64,000 nt of DNA from Alteromonadales bacterium alter-6D02 (GTDB lineage: Bacteria; Pseudomonadota; Gammaproteobacteria; Enterobacterales; Psychrobiaceae): the NCBI GenBank assembly GCA_002835545.1, contig PIZK01000026.1:34331-98330 (forward strand), given 5' to 3'. Under the pieces are notes generated by a model. That model did not search any database. It was not told the DNA's origin and worked only from the letters and a program-made list of their open reading frames with translations. Every line of letters begins with the position of its first letter. Within the stretch, counting starts at the first letter, position 1. Positions 1 through 6,821 of the stretch are shown here, in pieces. The position numbers and the translations under genes were made by a program.

Positions 1-1034
1 CTTGTTCAATTGGCTTTGATGTGGAAGGTTTTGATGAAACGGACTATGCAAAGAAAGTCGCATCACGCTACCAAGCAAGCCACAGAGTTAAGATGGTTGA
101 CAGTGATGATTTTGAATTGATTGACCAGCTAGCTCATATTTATGATGAACCTTATGCTGATAGCTCAGCGTTACCTACCTATCGTTTGTGCCAGATGACA
201 AAAGAGCATGTCACTGTGGCTTTGTCTGGTGATGGTGCAGATGAGTTAATGGCGGGTTATCGTCGCTATCAGTGGCATTTAAAGGAGCAAAAGATAAGGG
301 AGCTTGTGCCTTTAGCCATACGAAAACCAATATTTGGTCTCTTAGGGCGAATATACCCGAAGCTGGATTGGGCCCCCAAGGTTTTACGCGCTAAGACGAC
401 ATTTCAGTCGATGTCATATGACTGGATTGAAGGCTATCACAATAGCATGTCAATTCTAAGAAGTGATGAACGTTCACGACTTTTTAGTGAAGCGTTTTCC
501 AAGGAACTGGCTGGTTACAGTAGTTTGGAAGTATTTAAGCAACACGCACAGCAAGTGGAAAATTCAGACCCTCTATCCCAAGTGCAATACATTGATATGA
601 AGACCTACTTAGTTGGTGACATTCTCACCAAAGTTGACCGAGCTAGCATGGCTAATTCATTAGAGGTGCGCGTTCCTATTTTAGATCATCACTTTGTGGA
701 ATGGAGCGCAACGATTGCACCACCGTTAAGAATCCATAAAAGCCAAGGAAAAGATATCTTTAAGCAGTCTTTGGTTTCGTATCTTCCGCATGATGTTTTA
801 TTTAGGCCTAAAATGGGATTTAGTATTCCTCTTGCCCATTGGTTTCGTGGGCCATTACAAAAAAAGTTAGAAGAGGGGCTACTATCATCTCATATGCTTA
901 ATTGTGGGGTCTTTAACCCAAAAACAATACGCTGGCTAATTGATAGTCATGTTAAAGGGGTTCGTGATAATAGCGCTGCGTTGTGGACGTTATTAATGTT
1001 TGAACGCTTTTTGGCACAGGAGGCTAACGTATGA
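1..1034 (+). CDS. Asparagine synthase-like amidotransferase of XrtA exopolysaccharide locus (5' truncated)
   Basis: Only the C-terminal synthetase part is present: the reading frame is open from base 3 (reading C-S-I-G-F-D) and the N-terminal glutaminase domain lies left of the window. Visible motifs typical of the asparagine synthase C-terminal domain are LSGDGADELMAGYRRY (ATP-binding and acidic residues) and DILTKVDRASMANSLEVRVP. The family transfers ammonia from glutamine to an acyl-adenylate. Members in exosortase A loci are thought to modify sugar or polymer carboxylates rather than make asparagine. It overlaps the next gene by 4 bases, so it is translationally coupled to the glycosyltransferases. 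The XrtA-associated subfamily is inferred mainly from those neighbours. Confidence 0.88.
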   Translation, partial: CSIGFDVEGFDETDYAKKVASRYQASHRVKMVDSDDFELIDQLAHIYDEPYADSSALPTYRLCQMTKEHVTVALSGDGADELMAGYRRYQWHLKEQKIRELVPLAIRKPIFGLLGRIYPKLDWAPKVLRAKTTFQSMSYDWIEGYHNSMSILRSDERSRLFSEAFSKELAGYSSLEVFKQHAQQVENSDPLSQVQYIDMKTYLVGDILTKVDRASMANSLEVRVPILDHHFVEWSATIAPPLRIHKSQGKDIFKQSLVSYLPHDVLFRPKMGFSIPLAHWFRGPLQKKLEEGLLSSHMLNCGVFNPKTIRWLIDSHVKGVRDNSAALWTLLMFERFLAQEANV

Positions 1035-2236
1035 ATATTCTTTATCTGTGTCATCGTTTTCCTTACCCAGCAAAAGACGGAAGCCGGGTACGCTCATTTA
1101 ATATCATTAATCATTTTCAACAACAGGGGCACAAGGTTTGGGTTGCTTCAATGGTTCGTAATAGCCTGGAGGAGCAAGAAGGACAGGGGATTGCGCCCTT
1201 TTGCCATCAATATATTATGGCGCGAGTTAACGAACCTGTTCAGCAGGTCAGAATGGTGTCGAGGCTATTAAGCTTTGAACCGTCGAGCATGGGTTTTTTT
1301 TACAGTAAATCATTAGCAATACAAATCAAAAAACTCCTTAATGAGCAGAAATTTGATCTGATTTATGTGCATTGTTCCTCTGTTGCCCAATATGTTGAAC
1401 AGGTAACTGACACCGCAAAAATTTTAGACTTTGTCGATATGGACTCGCAAAAATGGCTAAGCTTTACTCGCTTTAAACCTTTCCCTGTCAACATGGGGTA
1501 CTGGCTAGAAGGGCGTAAATTAGAGCGGGCGGAGAAACGCTTAAGTCGTTCATTTGATATGTGTACTACGATTACCAGAACCGAGTGCGACACGCTAGAT
1601 AGCTTTGAGTTAGCCCAACAAACGGACTGGTTCTCTAATGGTGTCGATGTGGATTACTTTAAGCCAATCACAACGTCTTACTCGCCACATATCATTTCGT
1701 TTATCGGCCGAATGGATTACTACCCCAATGAGCAGGCTGTTTCCTTCTTTTGCCATGAAATACTTCCTTTAATTAGACAACAAATTACTGATGTTGAGTT
1801 TTTGATCGTTGGTGCTGCACCTAGTGATAATGTAAGGGCTTTAGCCGCTATTGAGGGGGTAACTGTGACAGGCTTTGTTGATGATGTTCGTGACTATGTT
1901 CAAAAAAGTGCCGTGATGGTTGCACCATTAAAGATTGCACGAGGAACTCAAAATAAAATTTTGGAAGCGATGGCCATGGGAGTGCCGGTAGTTACTAGCT
2001 CGTTAGGGGCTAGGGGAGTTGATGGTGAAGCAGGTGAAGACTTTTTTGTGGCGCAAACGCCTGAGCAATATAGTGAACAAATTTTAAGTCTAATGAAAGA
2101 TAAAATGCAGCGTTCTATCGTTGCTCAAGCTGGGCGGCAACGTATCCTTAGTAACTACAGCTGGCCCTATGTACTGAAGCGACTCGATGACATAGTTGCA
2201 ACGACTATAAATCATTTTAAAAACGCTAGCGTTTAA
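1031..2236 (+). CDS. Glycosyltransferase, PEP-CTERM/XrtA-associated (TIGR03087-like)
   Basis: A 401-residue GT-B fold glycosyltransferase. The N-terminus (HRFPYPAKDGSRVRSF) matches what I know of the TIGR03087 sugar transferase family tied to PEP-CTERM/EpsH systems. The C-terminal half carries the group 1 nucleotide-sugar region (FIGRMDYYPNEQAV, then KILEAMAMGVPVVTSS). It should act in the cytoplasm on a lipid-linked oligosaccharide for exopolysaccharide assembly. It starts inside the stop of the amidotransferase (ATGA overlap) and is followed after 20 bases by another glycosyltransferase, so it is part of one operon. Donor and acceptor sugars cannot be read from the sequence. Confidence 0.88.
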   Translation: MNILYLCHRFPYPAKDGSRVRSFNIINHFQQQGHKVWVASMVRNSLEEQEGQGIAPFCHQYIMARVNEPVQQVRMVSRLLSFEPSSMGFFYSKSLAIQIKKLLNEQKFDLIYVHCSSVAQYVEQVTDTAKILDFVDMDSQKWLSFTRFKPFPVNMGYWLEGRKLERAEKRLSRSFDMCTTITRTECDTLDSFELAQQTDWFSNGVDVDYFKPITTSYSPHIISFIGRMDYYPNEQAVSFFCHEILPLIRQQITDVEFLIVGAAPSDNVRALAAIEGVTVTGFVDDVRDYVQKSAVMVAPLKIARGTQNKILEAMAMGVPVVTSSLGARGVDGEAGEDFFVAQTPEQYSEQILSLMKDKMQRSIVAQAGRQRILSNYSWPYVLKRLDDIVATTINHFKNASV

Positions 2237-2256
2237 ATTACTGATAGAGGGAACTG

Positions 2257-3459
2257 ATGCTTGTACTTCATGTGTTTGATCATACGATTCCACTTCATAG
2301 TGGCTACACCTTTCGAAGCTTAGCTATCTTACGTCAGCAACATGCGTTAGGCATTAAAACTATTCATGTGAGCTCAGCAAAGCAACTAGAACAAAAACAA
2401 AAACAAGAGCAGGTAGATGATTTACTTTTTTATCGAACCTTTGGTGGGACCTTGTCAAAAGTACCTGTCCTTAATCAGTGGGATGTGATTCGTTCGTTGA
2501 GCAAAAGAATTGAAGAGGTTGTTCTGGAACAACGTCCGCAAGTGATTCACGCTCACTCTCCTTCATTAAATGCTATCGCAGCCAGTTCTGTGGCTAAAAA
2601 ATATAACATTCCATTAGTGTATGAGGTTCGTGCATCTTGGGAAGATGCAGCGGTCAGTCACGGAACGTGCCGAGAAGGATCATTACGTTACAAGGTTGGG
2701 CAATGGCTTGAGCGAACCGCACTGCATCGTGCCAATCATGTTACGACCATTTGCCATGGCTTATCTGATTACATTCATCATTGGGGAATATCGCGAAAAA
2801 ATATTACTATTATTCCCAATGCCGTTGATATTACTAAATTCAATATTATCAAGTCTAAAGACGCTGAACTTATTGAACAATGGGGGCTAGAGGGAAAAAC
2901 TGTATTAGGATTTCTAGGGTCTTTTTATCGCTATGAAGGGCTGCATTTATTATTGGATGCAATGCCTGCTATTTTGGCCAAAAATCCACAAGCACACTTA
3001 TTGTTAGTAGGTGGAGGGCCTCAATTAGAGCAATTACAGCAGCAAGTTGAAACGCTAAAACTATCGTCTGCAGTGACATTTATTGGGCGCGTTAATCACC
3101 ATGATATAAGCCGCTATTATTCATTGGTGGACTTGTTTGTGTACCCACGAGAATCTATACGATTAACTGAGATGGTGACACCTTTAAAACCTCTTGAGGC
3201 TATGGCGCAACAAGGCTTAGTGGTTGCATCAGATATAGGTGGGCACCGAGAAATGATTGAGAATGATGTTACTGGTGTGTTATTTAAGCCCGATGATCCC
3301 AACGCGATAAGTCAGGCGATTAATCGATTAATTGCGGATAAAAGTTGCTGGCCGGCGTTAAAGCAGTCGGGTTACGACTATGTCAAAGCCCAACGCAGTT
3401 GGCAGTTTAGTGTTGAGCCTATTGTTAATGTTTATGATGAGTTAACACGAGAGCCTTAA
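2257..3459 (+). CDS. Glycosyltransferase, exosortase A-associated (TIGR04063-like)
   Basis: A 400-residue GT4-type glycosyltransferase. The opening VFDHTIPLHSGYTFRSLAIL and the later RLTEMVTPLKPLEAMAQ are the signatures I associate with TIGR04063, found only beside exosortase A. The GT-B C-terminal domain has FLGSFYRYEGLHLLLDA and the E-x7-E type donor-binding segment near PLEAMAQQG. A GAGGGAAC stretch 5 bases upstream of the ATG serves as ribosome site. The stop overlaps the next start by one base (TAATG). This gene is the strongest evidence in this part of the window that the locus is of the XrtA type, since the exosortase itself is not here. Confidence 0.9.
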   Translation: MLVLHVFDHTIPLHSGYTFRSLAILRQQHALGIKTIHVSSAKQLEQKQKQEQVDDLLFYRTFGGTLSKVPVLNQWDVIRSLSKRIEEVVLEQRPQVIHAHSPSLNAIAASSVAKKYNIPLVYEVRASWEDAAVSHGTCREGSLRYKVGQWLERTALHRANHVTTICHGLSDYIHHWGISRKNITIIPNAVDITKFNIIKSKDAELIEQWGLEGKTVLGFLGSFYRYEGLHLLLDAMPAILAKNPQAHLLLVGGGPQLEQLQQQVETLKLSSAVTFIGRVNHHDISRYYSLVDLFVYPRESIRLTEMVTPLKPLEAMAQQGLVVASDIGGHREMIENDVTGVLFKPDDPNAISQAINRLIADKSCWPALKQSGYDYVKAQRSWQFSVEPIVNVYDELTREP

Positions 3460-4523
3460 TGATGAAGATAGCTTTAATTGGACCGACCCCACCACCTAAT
3501 GGCGGTATGGCGATGCAAACAAAGCAGCTAGAGCAGTTTTTAATAGCCGCTAATCATGACGTTAAACTTATTGCGACAAATGCCCCTTATCCGTTTCGGT
3601 GGCTTGCCAAAATACCTATACTTCGAGCTGTGGCTCGCCTGTTTAGTTATATTATTGTCCTATATTCACAACTTAAGCACTACCAACTTATTCATTTAAT
3701 GGCTAATTCTGGTTGGTCTTTTTACCTCTTTGTGATGCCGGTTGTTTATATTGCTAATCGTTATCATATCCCGGTTGTACTTAACTATCGCGGAGGTTTA
3801 GCGGAAGAGTTTTTTGCTAAAGATTGGTTCTGGATAAAAGGATGTTTAAGGCGAGTTGATAAGATTATTGTACCAAGTTCTTTTTTGCAGCAGGTTTTTG
3901 CAAAGTATCAGTTAGAGGCAGAAGTGATACCAAACATGGTCGACTTATCGATCTTTGAATTTAAAGAACCACAATTGGTTGCTAAGCCCGTACATATTGT
4001 GGTGACAAGAAATTTAGAAGCGATTTACGACAATCAAACGGCCATTAAAGGGTTTGCGGTTTTTCACCAGCAGTTTCCAAATAGTAAATTATCCATCGCA
4101 GGTTCTGGTGAGCAGGATCTGATGTTAAAAGCATTGGTCAAAGAACTAGAGTTAGAGCAAAGTGTTGAATTTGTTGGGCGCCTTAATCGTCAGCAAATTG
4201 CCTGTCTCTACCAGCAAGCCGACATAATGCTAAATACCAGCTTAGTTGATAATACCCCAAACTCAATTATTGAAGCGTTAGCGAGTGGGCTACTCGTGGT
4301 TAGTTCAAATGTTGGGGGCATTCCCTATTTAGTGGATGATAAAAAACATGCGCTGTTAGTTGACCCACAAGATCCAAAATCTGTGGCAGCTAAGTTAAAT
4401 CAGCTAATGAGTTCACCTGAGTTAGTGAGAAAATTAGCATTTAACGGTAACGAACTGGTCTATCAATTCCGCCCTGAACTTGTTTTACCTTCACTAGAAA
4501 AGCTTTATCGAGAGGTAATGTAG
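3459..4523 (+). CDS. Glycosyltransferase family 4 protein
   Basis: A 354-residue glycosyltransferase with an N-terminal PTPPPNGGMAMQ loop typical of GT4 enzymes and a C-terminal donor domain (VVTRNLEAIYDN, then VDNTPNSIIEALASGLLVV). A hydrophobic stretch near residues 60-100 suggests peripheral membrane contact. Two possible ATG starts lie next to each other (3459 and 3462); the first overlaps the upstream stop and is taken here. It is the third consecutive glycosyltransferase of the exopolysaccharide operon and ends 2 bases before the polymerase/ligase gene. Sugar specificity is unknown. Confidence 0.85.
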   Translation: MMKIALIGPTPPPNGGMAMQTKQLEQFLIAANHDVKLIATNAPYPFRWLAKIPILRAVARLFSYIIVLYSQLKHYQLIHLMANSGWSFYLFVMPVVYIANRYHIPVVLNYRGGLAEEFFAKDWFWIKGCLRRVDKIIVPSSFLQQVFAKYQLEAEVIPNMVDLSIFEFKEPQLVAKPVHIVVTRNLEAIYDNQTAIKGFAVFHQQFPNSKLSIAGSGEQDLMLKALVKELELEQSVEFVGRLNRQQIACLYQQADIMLNTSLVDNTPNSIIEALASGLLVVSSNVGGIPYLVDDKKHALLVDPQDPKSVAAKLNQLMSSPELVRKLAFNGNELVYQFRPELVLPSLEKLYREVM

Positions 4524-4525
4524 CT

Positions 4526-5824
4526 ATGCGTGACATACTGTTATTAACTGTCTCAATTGCATTACTCATTTCGATATTTAGAAAGCCTTTTTGGGGAGTT
4601 CTGATGTGGTGTTGGATTAGTTATATGGTACCCCATAAGCTTTCGTGGGGCTTTATGGTGAATTTCCCCCTTGCTCAGCTAACCGCTATTATTTTCCTAT
4701 TTTCGTTTTTAATCAGTAATGAGAAAAAAACCAATACCCTAAGAGGGCCGTTGATTTGGTTGATTCTTTTTAATTTATGGATTTTTATTACTTACATCGC
4801 TAACCCAATGACTTTAGATGCGCAGGGGTCTTTCGACAAGATTTTAAAAATTCAACTCTTTACATTTATTACTTATATTCTGCTAACAACACGTGAACGC
4901 CTCAATCAAATATTGTGGGTTGTTGCCCTTAGTATTCTATTTTATGGATTTAAAGGTGGAATTTATACTATTTTGTCTGGGGGAGGTGGGCGAGTATGGG
5001 GGCCGCCAGGTGGTTTTTTCCAAGGTAACAATGAACTAGGATTAACATTATTAATGGCGATACCAATCATGTTTTATTTGGGGGCTATTGCTAAGAATAG
5101 GTGGCTCAGATGGTTGTCTTGGTTGATCATCGGTCTGAGTGTTATCGCCGTATTAGGGACGCAATCACGCGGTGCATTAGTTGCTATTTTATGTTGTGGC
5201 TTCTTTTTTTGGGTCAAAAGTCACAGCAAAGCGATATCTTTACTTTTAATTCTGATGGTTTTACCCATTGGCTACAATTTTATGCCACAGAGTTGGCATG
5301 ATCGAATGTCGACTATCGTCGAGTCCGATGAGCAGTCTTATGACTCTTCGGTGCAAGGCCGATTTAATGCGTGGCGTATGAGTTTTAACTTGGCTACATC
5401 ACAACCATTGGGTGGAGGGCTTGATAGTTTTACAAGAGAGAACTTTTTTCTCTATGCGCCAAACCCTGATGACTTTCATGACGCCCATAGTATTTATTTT
5501 AAAGTGTTAGCTCAACAGGGGTTTGTCGGGTTATTACTCTTTCTCGGCATGTGGCTCTCTACGTGGCGAATGGCGGCAAAGGTGTATCTAAAAACTAAAG
5601 ATAAAGCAGAATTAGAGTGGGCTAATTTATTAGCTAGGATGTTGCAAATAAGTTTGATTGCTTATGCCTCAGGGGGAACATTTCTCGGGCTGTCTTATTT
5701 TGATTTACCTTATCATATCTTGATATTTGTTGTTGCACTATACAACTTAGTTGAGCAAAAGCTTGAGCAAGAGCCAGAGTCTGAAAAATCTGCAACAAAT
5801 TATAATAATGTTTTAGTTTCATAG
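4526..5824 (+). CDS. O-antigen ligase-like membrane protein, exosortase A-associated (TIGR03097-like)
   Basis: A 432-residue polytopic inner-membrane protein with about ten or more hydrophobic segments and the large loop (about residues 230-320) expected of Wzy/WaaL-type O-antigen ligases, including the conserved H-x-A-H-S region (DDFHDAHSIYFKVLAQQG). The N-terminus (MRDILLL, then PHKLSWGF) fits the putative O-glycosylation ligase family found next to exosortase A. Its likely role is polymerising lipid-linked repeat units or transferring glycan to secreted proteins at the periplasmic face. Which of the two it does is not decidable from sequence. It closes the glycosyltransferase run of the operon. 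Confidence 0.87.
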   Translation: MRDILLLTVSIALLISIFRKPFWGVLMWCWISYMVPHKLSWGFMVNFPLAQLTAIIFLFSFLISNEKKTNTLRGPLIWLILFNLWIFITYIANPMTLDAQGSFDKILKIQLFTFITYILLTTRERLNQILWVVALSILFYGFKGGIYTILSGGGGRVWGPPGGFFQGNNELGLTLLMAIPIMFYLGAIAKNRWLRWLSWLIIGLSVIAVLGTQSRGALVAILCCGFFFWVKSHSKAISLLLILMVLPIGYNFMPQSWHDRMSTIVESDEQSYDSSVQGRFNAWRMSFNLATSQPLGGGLDSFTRENFFLYAPNPDDFHDAHSIYFKVLAQQGFVGLLLFLGMWLSTWRMAAKVYLKTKDKAELEWANLLARMLQISLIAYASGGTFLGLSYFDLPYHILIFVVALYNLVEQKLEQEPESEKSATNYNNVLVS

Positions 5825-5897
5825 GATTAGCTAATTGCATTTTTTGTTTAAAACAAGTAAATATAGAGTAAATAACAAACAAAGATAGTGAAGGCAT

Positions 5898-6191
5898 ATG
5901 ATAAAAGTAATAATTGAACGAACAATAGTACCGGGAATGGAATCGACCTATGAAGCTGAAGCTAAGCGAACGCTTAATGCAGTCATGGGGGCTAGTGGTT
6001 TTATCTCCGGGACATCTTATATCGATATGAACAACCCGAACCTGAGAACGATTATTACTAATTGGGAAAATATTGCGAGTTGGAACCGTTGGTTTAAATC
6101 AGAGTTGCGCCGTGATGTTAATTATAATATTGCTCAAATTCTTGAGGGTGAAGAGAAGATTAAAGTATTAATGCTGCAATCACTTTCGTAA
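5898..6191 (+). CDS. Small ABM (antibiotic biosynthesis monooxygenase)-like dimeric alpha-beta barrel protein
   Basis: A 97-residue soluble protein whose opening IKVIIERTIVPGMESTYE and following helix-strand pattern fit the ABM/ferredoxin-like fold. The central TIITNWENIASWNRWF is the usual third-strand/tryptophan region. ABM proteins include small quinol monooxygenases and heme-degrading enzymes, but here neither function is shown. It sits 73 bases after the ligase gene in the same direction, with no clear terminator between them, and may be the last gene of the exopolysaccharide operon. Function unknown. Confidence 0.7.
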   Translation: MIKVIIERTIVPGMESTYEAEAKRTLNAVMGASGFISGTSYIDMNNPNLRTIITNWENIASWNRWFKSELRRDVNYNIAQILEGEEKIKVLMLQSLS

Positions 6192-6299
6192 TGGTAAAAG
6201 TAGTCCTTAACACCGTTGTCTAAAATAATTTAAATTAATACCCATTCCATTAATTACCTGAACATTTTGCGATCTAAACGAATAATAGCTGCGTTATTT

Positions 6300-6323
6300 A
6301 GTGGCGACATGGATGTCGCTACT
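6300..6323. repeat. Inverted repeat / hairpin
   Basis: The arms AGTGGCGACAT and ATGTCGCTACT are separated by GG and pair over 11 positions with one G-T wobble. It lies about 110 bases after the ABM-like gene and lacks a following T-run, so it is not a classical terminator. It could be a REP-like palindromic element dispersed in the genome; that needs genome-wide counting. Confidence 0.5.
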
Positions 6324-6760
6324 TAGATTATGTTTAGAACGCATCAACGACCAATCGTATGTGAGATGGTGCTTTGTCGCTAATACTGAAAGGACATGGT
6401 TGTTTAACCCGTCAACAAGTAGTTAAATATTGTCGCTGCCTTGCTCGAAAAAATGCAGCTTTTTACATAGAGCACAGCCAGTCTAATTTGGGATCGTAAT
6501 CAATGAAATATATCAGCTAATTCTAAATCAAAGGGCTGGTTTTTATATAGTCATTTGGGCCTACGACTAATTATCTAGGCTAATTGCAATAGCTATTTCG
6601 ACGAACTATCTCTTCTGATAGTTAACTAAACTCAATGTTTACCTGTGGTATAAATGAAATTTCTATCGGGTATAACCTGTATGAATGTCGTTTCTGCATT
6701 CAAAGGATTTATAGTAGGTAAAAAATCAGGTAGAGTATGCCCTAAAATTATTCCCAGCTA

Positions 6761-6800
6761 ATGACGATGAGCATTAGCAAACGATGATGAGCATTAGTAA
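6761..6800. repeat. Tandem 20-base direct repeat in the acnB leader
   Basis: Two adjacent 20-base units (ATGACGATGAGCATTAGCAA, then ACGATGATGAGCATTAGTAA) agree at 17 of 20 positions. A third partial unit (ACGATAGCGAG) runs into the acnB ribosome-binding region. The repeat is probably in the 5' untranslated mRNA. It may be slippage-generated or a binding site; no protein is known to me for this motif. Confidence 0.7.
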
Positions 6801-6821
6801 ACGATAGCGAGAGAGTGTCCA

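Larger units (their letters stand above)
6192..6821. other. 630-base intergenic region upstream of acnB
   Basis: No convincing coding region is seen. It contains a strong hairpin (6300-6323), a smaller hairpin TGAATG/CATTCA near 6682-6702 and a 20-base tandem repeat just before acnB (6761-6800). An intergenic space this long before a TCA-cycle gene suggests a long leader or several promoters, but I cannot place a promoter confidently. No insertion-sequence ends or gene remnant could be recognised. Confidence 0.6.
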
